Source of the DNA: an uncultured Acetatifactor sp.
Lineage (GTDB): Bacteria > Bacillota > Clostridia > Lachnospirales > Lachnospiraceae
Assembly: GCA_934394815.1 (NCBI GenBank)
Contig: CAKRRD010000002.1
Location: 82,473-146,472 of the forward strand
DNA: 64,000 bases
Direction: 5' to 3'
The translations under genes and the position numbers were made by a program. The number at the start of each line of letters is the position of its first letter. The stretch's first letter is position 1. The notes under the pieces are model-generated. The model worked only from the letters and a program-made list of their open reading frames with translations, did no database searches and was not told where the DNA came from. Positions 35,136-43,065 of the stretch are shown here, piece by piece.

Positions 35136-35837
35136 TCACATTCCGGTCTTTTCCAGAAGCTTGTCCAGTTCCTCTCCTGTGACCTCCCGCCATGCTCCCG
35201 GCTTCAGATCTCCCAGTAAGATGTTCATTACCCGGACCCTTTTCAGTGCATTTACCCTGACGCCGCAGGCTTCGCACATACGCCGGATCTGTCTGTTGAC
35301 TCCCTGGGTCAGTATGATACGGAAGGTAAATTTTCCGATTTTTTCTACCTTACACTCTCTTGTAGTGATGTCCAGATCCTTCAGATAAATACCTTTCGCC
35401 ATTTTCTCCAAAAAATCAGGCGTTATTTCTTTGTCTGTCTTTACAAGGTACTCTTTTTCATGGCGGTTAGCTCCCCGCATCATGGCATTGATCAGGTCTC
35501 CATCGTTGGTCAGAAGGAGCAGGCCTTCGGAATCCTTGTCCAGCCTCCCTGCATAGGTCAGCCGCTCCGGATAGTGGATCATATCCATGATCTTTTTCTC
35601 CGCATGGGGATCTCTCTCCGTGCAGGTCACGCCGACGGGCTTGTAAAATGCCAGTACCCTGCGGGTCTTTTTTCCCTGTAGTACCTTTTTTCCTACCTGT
35701 ACGGTGTCTGTCTCTTCCACCTGCTGTCCCATTCCGGCCACCTGGCCGTTGACAAACACCTTTCCCTGTTCGATCAGCTTATCCGCATCTCTCCGGGAAC
35801 ATACACCGCACTGTGCCAGATATTTGTTCAGACGCAT
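35136..35837 (-). CDS. rluF: 23S rRNA pseudouridine synthase, RluF/RsuA family
   Basis: 233 residues: N-terminal S4 domain (MRLNKYLAQCGVCSRRDADKLIEQGKVFVNG), then the RsuA catalytic domain with AGRLDKDSEGLLLLTNDG (catalytic Asp), FYKPVGVTCT and QGVNRQIRRMCEA. ATG at 35837 has AGAGGAG upstream and lies one base after the rnhA stop. The NRQIRRM variant is typical of RluF. Exact uridine target is not visible. Confidence 0.92.
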   Translation of the reverse strand: MRLNKYLAQCGVCSRRDADKLIEQGKVFVNGQVAGMGQQVEETDTVQVGKKVLQGKKTRRVLAFYKPVGVTCTERDPHAEKKIMDMIHYPERLTYAGRLDKDSEGLLLLTNDGDLINAMMRGANRHEKEYLVKTDKEITPDFLEKMAKGIYLKDLDITTRECKVEKIGKFTFRIILTQGVNRQIRRMCEACGVRVNALKRVRVMNILLGDLKPGAWREVTGEELDKLLEKTGM

Positions 35838-35838
35838 G

Positions 35839-36387
35839 TCACTTCTCCTCTGTGCGGTCGGCTGCTTCGAAATCACTGAGACTTTTGACCCTGGGAATAC
35901 CGTTTCCATTGGCCACGCCCAGCTTTGCCGTTTCATCCGCCAGTTCGTTGTATTTTACCTTGGAATGGGCCGGGACTTTGGTAAAGCGGATCCGGATCTT
36001 CTGTCCCCAGCCCCGCATGGTCTGGGCATATTTTTTCGTCAGATCGTTCTTGCTCTTCCAGGCTCCCGTGACCCATTTCTCAATGCCTTCGTAGTCATAG
36101 CGGATCTCAATGGCCGTAAACCCGCTGTTTAAGGCAAAGCGCACCGCGTACATGGCTCCCAGCATCTCGCCGGAGACATTCCGTTGTTTCAGAGAGTCCG
36201 GATTGTCACCGTTACCGTATTCCGTATAGATCCGTCCGTCGGGAAGGATAAAGATACAGCCGAAGCCGTATTTTTGCAGCGCATGCTGATAGCTTCCGTC
36301 CACATAGGCCAGTAAGGTGCCTTCCTCCGGGCGGTCATTTGCCTCTGCGTCCTCCGGATATCTTCCCAATCCGTTCCACTCTGTCAT
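35839..36387 (-). CDS. rnhA: Ribonuclease H-like protein
   Basis: 182 residues of RNase HI fold. Candidate active-site acids: AYVDGSYQ, SGEMLGAMYAV, YDYEGIEKW and NELADETAK. It resembles the C-terminal part of viroplasmin-RNase H proteins but has no viroplasmin domain. ATG at 36387 follows GGAG by 12 bases, rather far; upstream in-frame codons lack a better signal. Likely removes RNA from RNA-DNA hybrids. Confidence 0.85.
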   Translation of the reverse strand: MTEWNGLGRYPEDAEANDRPEEGTLLAYVDGSYQHALQKYGFGCIFILPDGRIYTEYGNGDNPDSLKQRNVSGEMLGAMYAVRFALNSGFTAIEIRYDYEGIEKWVTGAWKSKNDLTKKYAQTMRGWGQKIRIRFTKVPAHSKVKYNELADETAKLGVANGNGIPRVKSLSDFEAADRTEEK

Positions 36388-36403
36388 AATACCACATATC
36401 TCC

Positions 36404-37024
36404 TTATCGAATAAAGTTGGTCTTCTGCGCCGGTTCTCTCTCCGGGAACTCCACACCGGCGGCTTTTCCTGCCGCAATGCACTTTAACAGCCATGCCATG
36501 TTGTTACCCAGAGTGCGCATGGTCTGCATGCCTTCCAGATCCTGTTTTACCTCTTCGGGGGTATTGCCGTGTACCTGATTCCAGTACTGGCTGGATACCA
36601 CCGGCATGCAGTTGATGGTAAAATATTTGTTCAACTGATCAAAAGCTGCGGAAGCCCCGCCACGTCTGCAGCTTACGATGCAGGCTCCGGGCTTTCCCTG
36701 GAACAGTGCGCTCTTGCCGTAAAAAGCACGATCCAGGAAAGAAGTGATCATGCCGGAAGCCGAAGCATAATGTACCGGGGAACCGAAGACAAAACCGTCT
36801 GCGGTCCCGGCCTTTTCCACGAACTCATTTACACCGTCCTCCCGGAAACATTTTCCAGTCTTTAAGCAGGCACCACAGCCGATGCATCCGGCGATGGGCT
36901 GTGTGCCCACCTGAATGATCTCTGTCTCAATGCCGTTTCTTTCCAGTGCTCCAGCGACTTCTTCCAGTGCCGTGTAGGTACATCCCTTTGCATGTCCGCT
37001 TCCGTTTACCAGTAATACTTTCAT
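36404..37024 (-). CDS. Flavodoxin-fold NADPH-dependent FMN reductase-like protein
   Basis: 206 residues. FMN phosphate loop NGSGHAKGCTYTALEEVAGAL, a CIGCGACLKTGKC ferredoxin-like cysteine cluster usual in the clostridial branch, GSPVHYASASGMITSFLDRAFY for FMN binding and CRRGGASAAFDQLNKYF. The specific acceptor is unknown. RBS AGAGGCAGCAAA before ATG; 16 bp upstream of rnhA. Confidence 0.9.
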   Translation of the reverse strand: MKVLLVNGSGHAKGCTYTALEEVAGALERNGIETEIIQVGTQPIAGCIGCGACLKTGKCFREDGVNEFVEKAGTADGFVFGSPVHYASASGMITSFLDRAFYGKSALFQGKPGACIVSCRRGGASAAFDQLNKYFTINCMPVVSSQYWNQVHGNTPEEVKQDLEGMQTMRTLGNNMAWLLKCIAAGKAAGVEFPEREPAQKTNFIR

Positions 37025-37153
37025 TTTGCTGCCTCTTTTTCTCTTTTATTTCTTTTGTTATCTTTTCTGGCTCTACCTGGCAAAATATGTTATATTGTCT
37101 GATAGAGCAATGAACTATTGCAATTCGTAATTGACTTTTCAGAAAGGAGTTCT

Positions 37154-37657
37154 ATGAACCGCAGAACCCGTTCTTATCTTCTTTTTATAATACTTACCGG
37201 CTGCATCTGTTATCTTCTGTCCCACTATGTAGTGCAGCTGTATTTCATAAGCGGCTCCTCCATGGAGCCATCCTACGCTTCCGGCCAGCCGGTCCTGCTC
37301 CGGAAATTCGGTCTGCCAGAGGATCTGGATTACGGAGACATTGTGGTCATCCGCAGAGAGGACCTGGGCCGTGATATCATCAAGCGTATCGCTGCCCTGC
37401 CGGGAGATACGGTACAGATCACGGACGGCCTTCTCTATGTAAACGGCGAGGAACACTCTACCCCTGCGAATCTCTCTCCCATGGAAGATGCGGGCAATGC
37501 ATCTTCCCCCATAACCCTTCAGCCGGGAGAATATTTTGTTCTGGGGGACAACCGTAACCATAGCATTGACAGCCGCTTCGACGAAGTGGGGATCATCTTG
37601 GCTCCCACGATTGCAGGAAAAGTCATCTTTCCCACCGTCCGGCTTATTTCCAGATAA
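37154..37657 (+). CDS. lepB: Signal peptidase I
   Basis: 167 residues. N-terminal membrane helix (YLLFIILTGCICYLLSHYVV), catalytic Ser in SGSSMEPSYASG, catalytic Lys in DIIKRIAALPGD, and box E GDNRNHSIDSR. ATG at 37154 follows AGAAAGGAG; the earlier in-frame start at 37118 has none. Stop codon overlaps the convergent transferase gene by 14 bp. Cleaves Sec signal peptides at the membrane. Confidence 0.95.
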   Translation: MNRRTRSYLLFIILTGCICYLLSHYVVQLYFISGSSMEPSYASGQPVLLRKFGLPEDLDYGDIVVIRREDLGRDIIKRIAALPGDTVQITDGLLYVNGEEHSTPANLSPMEDAGNASSPITLQPGEYFVLGDNRNHSIDSRFDEVGIILAPTIAGKVIFPTVRLISR

Positions 37658-39320
37658 ATTCTCTGCCGGTCGGAATCATGGTCGTCATATCGTGGGCATA
37701 GCCCTTCTGGAGATATTCCACCATCTCTTCCTCCTGCCCCAGAGAATCCATTAAAAATCTGCGTTCTCTGGTATCTCCTTCTTTCCAGTCAAACACATCG
37801 GCACTCTCCGCACCGTCCAGCAGTCTGACATACGCCTGCTGGAGATCCACATAACTGATGGGTGCCTGAGAAATCATCATGGTATCATGCTGTTCTCCTC
37901 TTCCCTTGATCAGAAGCATTGCCGACTGTCGTAACATTGCCCCTTCTCCGCCGGGACCGTTGTATCCGTGATCCGCCATGACGATCAGTGCGGTATTATC
38001 ATACACACCGCTTTCCTTCAGCTTCTGCAGATATTGTGCCGTAATAGTAATGGATGCTTCCACACTCTGACGGTAGCTTCCTGATTTCTCATCGATCACA
38101 TTGCCGTCCTTATCGTACACATAGGGCGTATGGGCACCGTCCAGATGGATGAATTTGAACTGCTTCTCGGTGTCTGTCGTCAGTTCCACATTCTTCACAT
38201 TTCCCTGAAACACACTGTTGTTTGCGGTATATCCCCTGTATTCGCATTCTACCTGGATTTCTTCGTCAAATCCGGCTTTTCTTGTCATGCAGAATCGCTT
38301 TAAGTCAAACGGTGCATAGCGGTAACCCACCAGCTTCAGTTCCTGCACGGCCAGTCCCAGATAAGACTTTACTTTGTATTCCCCCATCACCACATTTTCA
38401 AACCTTGTGATCACGGACTCTTCCTGAGTATACATCTGGTCCTCGTACAGATTCAGCCGGTAGCCTCTCTGCTCCAGTTCCGCCAACAGTGGTGCCTGTG
38501 TATACACCCGGTTCACATAATCCAGAAACGGCTCGTCCTCCTCGTACCAGTCCCCGCTTAAGATAAAGGGAATGGCATCCCGGGTACAGGCATAGGCTGC
38601 CGTGGTATTTTCAAAATAGGTGAAGTCCGCAAAGATCTCCCGATACTCCGGATGCTCCTCCAGAAGGGAGGAAAACTCTCTGGCATCCAGCGTATCCAGC
38701 ACCAGAATGACAAAATTCTGATCTTCGGACATGTTGAATTCTTCTTTTTCCGTTACATACAGCTGGCTCTGAGGCTTGCTCATCCCCTTGGTCATGATGG
38801 TGCTTACCATGGTCACCAGAAGCATCAGCGTCATGCAGCCGCTGATAAACATCAGCACATTTTCAAACATCTGCTTTTTCTTCCGGAGTGCGGCCACCAG
38901 TACCACCATAAGGAGAATCACCACTGTCCACAGGATCAGGGAGTCTCTTCTCAGTTCCGGATATCCGTTCCAGTCCAGTGCGGTTCCGTCTAACACCGGC
39001 AGGCCGTTTATCAGGAATTCTCCCTGTACATAGGAACACAAAAACAGGATCAGGCCTCCCGCCAGACCGATTTTGTACAGGACGGGATGGATCCACAAAA
39101 GGAGCGTATATATCGCCACCAGAACCAGTGTCCCAACGGCGAACATTCCCAGTGCCAGCCGGATCAGCACACCGAAATCGAACCAGAATTCATCCAGATT
39201 ACTGCAATATAATTCCACCGGTGCATACAGAAGCAATATAAAGCTGATTGCCAGGGAGATCATAATTCCCGGAAGAAGCTGTTGTCTCGTTATTTTTCTG
39301 TTTTTCTTATCTTTTTTCAT
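37644..39320 (-). CDS. LTA-synthase-like membrane sulfatase-fold transferase, copy 1
   Basis: 558 residues. Four to five N-terminal membrane helices, then an extracellular alkaline phosphatase/sulfatase domain from about residue 200: FVILVLDTLDAREF (metal Asp), candidate nucleophile Thr in ACTRDAIPFILSG, FIHLDGAHTPY and MADHGYNG (Asp-His metal ligands). This superfamily transfers glycerophosphate or phosphoethanolamine to surface polymers and lipids. Third of three tandem paralogs downstream of the YidC-glycerophosphotransferase gene. RBS AAAAGGAC before ATG. Which head group it moves is unknown. Confidence 0.85.
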   Translation of the reverse strand: MKKDKKNRKITRQQLLPGIMISLAISFILLLYAPVELYCSNLDEFWFDFGVLIRLALGMFAVGTLVLVAIYTLLLWIHPVLYKIGLAGGLILFLCSYVQGEFLINGLPVLDGTALDWNGYPELRRDSLILWTVVILLMVVLVAALRKKKQMFENVLMFISGCMTLMLLVTMVSTIMTKGMSKPQSQLYVTEKEEFNMSEDQNFVILVLDTLDAREFSSLLEEHPEYREIFADFTYFENTTAAYACTRDAIPFILSGDWYEEDEPFLDYVNRVYTQAPLLAELEQRGYRLNLYEDQMYTQEESVITRFENVVMGEYKVKSYLGLAVQELKLVGYRYAPFDLKRFCMTRKAGFDEEIQVECEYRGYTANNSVFQGNVKNVELTTDTEKQFKFIHLDGAHTPYVYDKDGNVIDEKSGSYRQSVEASITITAQYLQKLKESGVYDNTALIVMADHGYNGPGGEGAMLRQSAMLLIKGRGEQHDTMMISQAPISYVDLQQAYVRLLDGAESADVFDWKEGDTRERRFLMDSLGQEEEMVEYLQKGYAHDMTTMIPTGREFIWK

Positions 39321-39355
39321 TCTCGGCTGTCCTTTTTGTCTGTTTCCGTTCTCTG

Positions 39356-41038
39356 TTATCTGTCATATACTCTTCCCGTCGGTATCATGGTGCTCAGATC
39401 CTGTGCATGACCCTTCTGGGTATATTCTACCAGATGATAAGTCTCGGAGAAAGAATAGCGCAGATAACGTCGTTCTCTGGCATCTCCCTCTTTCCAGTCA
39501 AAGATGGCGTCACTTGTCTTGCCGTCCATCAGGCGCATATAGGCTTCCCAGAGATCCTCATAGCTGACCGGAGCCTCCGAGATCTGCAGGGTGTCATGCT
39601 GTTCGCCCCTGCCCTTTACCATAAACAACGGCGACGGTCTCAGCCATACATCCCGGTCCGTCTCATCCCCCTGTCCGTTGTAACCATGATCCGCCATGAC
39701 AATAATCGCGGTATTGTCATAGGCACCGCTCTCTTTCAGAGCCTCAATGTAATTCTTCGCCAGAGTGACGGAAGCCTCCATGTTCTGCCTGTAATCTCCT
39801 CCCGGAACATAATCCATATTCTCGCCGTAGATAAAAGGCGCATGGGCACCTTCCAGATGGATGAATTTAAAATTCTTCTGTGTCTGATCCATAACGATGC
39901 CACTCGCTTCCAGAGCCAGCTTAAAGGCCATATTGTCCTCGGTGAAATTCCCTGCCGTGGTTCCTTCCGGTTCGGAGACCTGCAATTCGTCAAAATAACT
40001 TTCCCGAACCTCGCAGAATCGTTTCAGATCGTAGGGTGCGTACCGGAATCCCACCAGTTTCAATTCCTGTTTGGCCAATTCCAGCCAGGAACTGGGGCTG
40101 ACCGTAGTACGATACACATTTTCGAAATTATCTGCCACACGCTCATCCAGTGCCCGGATATCATCCTCGTAAAGGTCGATCCGGTAGCCTCTGTCCCGAA
40201 GTTCTTCCCACAGTGGAGAATTCAGATAGACATCATTCAGATATTCCTCCAGCGGTTCCTGATTCTCGAACCACTCTCCGGATAAAATATAGGCGACCGC
40301 ATTCATGGTGCAGGAATAGTTGCCCAGCATATTCTCAAAATAGGTAAAATCGGAAAAAATCTCCCGATACTCCGGATGTTCTTCCAATAGTGAGGTAAAC
40401 TCCCTGGAATCCGCGGTATCCAGCACGAAGATCACGAAATTCTCATCTTCCGACATTTCAAACTCGTTCTCCACACTGATATGCAGATGTACCTTGGGAG
40501 TCAAGACTCCGCTGGTAAGCATGGTACTGCCGGCTGTGACCAGAAGCATCAGCGTCATGCAGCCACTGATGAACATAACGGCATTATCAAATTTCTTCTT
40601 TTTCAGGAAAACGGCTGCCAGGATGACCAGGATTCCGACGATTCCCCATAATAACAGGGTATCTCTTCTCAGGATGTCATATTTGTCCCACCAGATCGTG
40701 GAACCGTCCAGAGAAGGCAGTTTGCTGATCAGGAAATTTCCCTGAATATAGGTACAGACAAAAAGTGCCAGTCCGCCTGCCAGTGCGGTCCGGTAGACCA
40801 CCGGATGCAGCAGAAGGGCAATCAGGTAAACAAGGGCCAATGCTGCAAAGCTGACTGCAAACATGCCGAAAGCCGTGAGCAATAACGTGGAAAAGTCAAA
40901 CCAGAATTCCGCGGTGTTGGCACAGTACAGATCGACCGGCGCGTACAGAAAAATTAAAAAGCTGATTGCCAGGGACAGTAATATCCCCGGCAACAGCTGA
41001 CCGCCTGTTATCTTTTTTCTCTCAGTCTTCTTGCTCAC
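39356..41038 (-). CDS. LTA-synthase-like membrane transferase, copy 2
   Basis: About 560 residues, paralog of its neighbours: N-terminal helices starting at QLLPGILLSLAISFLIFLYAP, then FVIFVLDTADSREFTSLLEEHPEYREIF, SCTMNAVAYILSGEW (Thr candidate nucleophile), FIHLEGAHAPF and IVMADHGYNG. Start: GTG at 41038 (GGGAG seven bases upstream) gives an N-terminus aligned with copy 1; in-frame GTGs at 41056 and 41074 are alternatives, the last overlapping the stop of copy 3. Confidence 0.82.
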   Translation of the reverse strand: MSKKTERKKITGGQLLPGILLSLAISFLIFLYAPVDLYCANTAEFWFDFSTLLLTAFGMFAVSFAALALVYLIALLLHPVVYRTALAGGLALFVCTYIQGNFLISKLPSLDGSTIWWDKYDILRRDTLLLWGIVGILVILAAVFLKKKKFDNAVMFISGCMTLMLLVTAGSTMLTSGVLTPKVHLHISVENEFEMSEDENFVIFVLDTADSREFTSLLEEHPEYREIFSDFTYFENMLGNYSCTMNAVAYILSGEWFENQEPLEEYLNDVYLNSPLWEELRDRGYRIDLYEDDIRALDERVADNFENVYRTTVSPSSWLELAKQELKLVGFRYAPYDLKRFCEVRESYFDELQVSEPEGTTAGNFTEDNMAFKLALEASGIVMDQTQKNFKFIHLEGAHAPFIYGENMDYVPGGDYRQNMEASVTLAKNYIEALKESGAYDNTAIIVMADHGYNGQGDETDRDVWLRPSPLFMVKGRGEQHDTLQISEAPVSYEDLWEAYMRLMDGKTSDAIFDWKEGDARERRYLRYSFSETYHLVEYTQKGHAQDLSTMIPTGRVYDR

Positions 41039-41073
41039 ACTTTTTCTCCCTGCCACATTATTTTCCTCTGTCA

Positions 41074-42738
41074 CTAACGGTTATACTCTCTTCCGGTAGC
41101 CTTCATGGTATCCCTGTCAAACGCATATCCCGTCTGCACATATTCCTGCATGTGATCCTCATCCAGAAAAGAATATTTTAAGAACCGGCGCTCCCTTACG
41201 TCGCCTTCCTTCCAGTCGAAGGCGTCCGTGCTCTGCTTTCCGTCCAACAGACGTGTATAAGCTTCCTGCAGATCTTCAAAGCTGACCGGAGCCTGGGATA
41301 TCTGCATGGTATCATGGGTTTCCCCCATGCCTTTTATCAACAGCAGCGGACACTGACGCATCCAGGCTTCCTCTCCGCTCTCATCCAGGCTTCCGTTGTA
41401 TCCGTGATCCGCCATAATGATCAGCACCGTGTTGTCATAAGCTCCGCTTCCGCGCAGCTTCTCCACATAGTTCCCAGCCCCGGAGAGTACCGCCAGCATC
41501 GTCTGTTCATAAGTTCCTTCCTCTTCATCAATAATATTCATATTTTCATCATAGATGAAGGGGACATGGGCTCCATTCAAATGAATAAACTGGAATTTTG
41601 CCTGTGTATCCTGTTCACTGATCCCTCTTTGGTCCAGTTGACTCTTAAATATATGATCTTGCTGGCTGAAACTGTATTTTTCCTGTGCATTTTCCACTTT
41701 GACCAGTTCATCGAAAGCCGCCATCTTGAAAATGCATTTCTTCTTCAGTTCAAAGGGGGCATATCGGAATCCCACCAGTTTTAACAAAGGTTTTGCAAAT
41801 CTGACATAGGAACTCAGTTCAAAATCCACCCGGTATACATTGCTGAACATCTGGGCTATCTCGTCATCCAGATAAAGTTCTTCATCATAAAACTCCATCC
41901 GGTATCCCCGTTCCTGTAATGTCCGGAACAGTGGAGATTCCCGATACATCCGGCGCATATAATCTTCAAACGGTTCGTCATTCTCGTACCATTCCCCTGA
42001 CAAAATATAGGGTACGGCTCTCTCGGTACAGGAATAAGCCCCTACGGTATTTTCAAAATAAGTAAAATCCTGAAACTCAGCTGCATATTCCGGATGTGTC
42101 TCCAGCAATTCTGCAAAGGTTCTAGAGTCCACGGTATCCAATACCAGAATTATAAAATTCTGTTCGTCAGACATTACGAATTCGTTATCTCCGCCAAGCT
42201 GATAACGCGCTCTCTCCTGCAATGCCCCGCTGGTAAGTACTACGCTGACTGCCGTGATCAACAGCATCAGGGTAAGTCCACCGCTCAGATACATTACGGT
42301 TCTGGAAAACAGATCTTTTTTCAGAAAAACGTACATAAGAACGACAATCAGCAAAGCAGCACTCCAGAGGATCAGATCTTCTGTCCGCAGTATCGTATAA
42401 TTCTCCCATTTGATGGTCGTTCCATCCATCGGCGGCAGATTCCCGATCAGGAAATTTCCCTGAATATAGGTACAGAGCAGTCCCAGGAATCCCCCGGCCA
42501 GTCCGATACGATAGCATACCGGATGGATCAGCCATAAGACCGTATAGATCAGAAGCAGCATTACGGTACTGATGACAAACAGTCCCAGGGATGCCCTGAA
42601 CAGGATTCCGAAATCAAACCAGAATTCAGATATATTACTGCAATATAAATCTACCGGTGCATAGAAAAACACCAGGAAACTGACAGCAACAGCCACCACG
42701 ATTCCCGGAAGCAGCTGCTTCTTCTCCCTTTTCTTCAT
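41074..42738 (-). CDS. LTA-synthase-like membrane transferase, copy 3 (promoter-proximal)
   Basis: 554 residues with the same layout: KKQLLPGIVVAVAVSFLVFFYAPVDLYCSN, helices to about 190, then FIILVLDTVDSRTFAELLETHPEYAAEF, YSCTERAVPYILSGEW, FIHLNGAHVPF and LIIMADHGYNG. It starts seven bases after the stop of a 93-residue membrane protein. Sequence drift among the copies (conserved catalytic blocks, differing loops and FDEL/MAAFDELV regions) suggests old duplications with diverged acceptors. Confidence 0.85.
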   Translation of the reverse strand: MKKREKKQLLPGIVVAVAVSFLVFFYAPVDLYCSNISEFWFDFGILFRASLGLFVISTVMLLLIYTVLWLIHPVCYRIGLAGGFLGLLCTYIQGNFLIGNLPPMDGTTIKWENYTILRTEDLILWSAALLIVVLMYVFLKKDLFSRTVMYLSGGLTLMLLITAVSVVLTSGALQERARYQLGGDNEFVMSDEQNFIILVLDTVDSRTFAELLETHPEYAAEFQDFTYFENTVGAYSCTERAVPYILSGEWYENDEPFEDYMRRMYRESPLFRTLQERGYRMEFYDEELYLDDEIAQMFSNVYRVDFELSSYVRFAKPLLKLVGFRYAPFELKKKCIFKMAAFDELVKVENAQEKYSFSQQDHIFKSQLDQRGISEQDTQAKFQFIHLNGAHVPFIYDENMNIIDEEEGTYEQTMLAVLSGAGNYVEKLRGSGAYDNTVLIIMADHGYNGSLDESGEEAWMRQCPLLLIKGMGETHDTMQISQAPVSFEDLQEAYTRLLDGKQSTDAFDWKEGDVRERRFLKYSFLDEDHMQEYVQTGYAFDRDTMKATGREYNR

Positions 42739-42744
42739 GTCTGA

Positions 42745-43026
42745 TTACTTCTCCTGCCTGTCCTCCGCCTGATCCAGCATGATATCATCCGACTCTACTT
42801 CTTTGTTTCTGTTCTCATCAATTCCCAGACTCTTGTCGATCTTCTTCTTTGCTTTTCTCCAGTAGATTCCGGCTGCAGCGCCTACTGCGATGACAATACC
42901 CGCCACTGCCTGGATGGCATAGTTCATAACGGAAGGATCAATATAGGCATCTGCAGTTCCGGAGAACAGAACTGCGAATGCTGCTGCGAAAAATGTTACC
43001 TGTGCGATCTTGCTTAATTTTTTCAT
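42745..43026 (-). CDS. Small exported/membrane protein with YIDPS motif
   Basis: 93 residues: a signal-like N-terminus (KLSKIAQVTFFAAAFAVLFSGTADA), then YIDPSVMNYAIQAVAGIVIAVG and a second hydrophobic helix ending in a KAKKKID basic patch and an acidic tail. I do not recognise a function. Small proteins with this YIDPS and AIQAVAG pattern accompany surface-polymer transferases in Clostridia, and here it sits between the YidC fusion and the three transferase genes. RBS AGAGGTAGAAAAC. Confidence 0.75.
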   Translation of the reverse strand: MKKLSKIAQVTFFAAAFAVLFSGTADAYIDPSVMNYAIQAVAGIVIAVGAAAGIYWRKAKKKIDKSLGIDENRNKEVESDDIMLDQAEDRQEK

Positions 43027-43065
43027 GTTTTCTACCTCTTTCTTTTGCTGTTTCTATTTTAAAAT

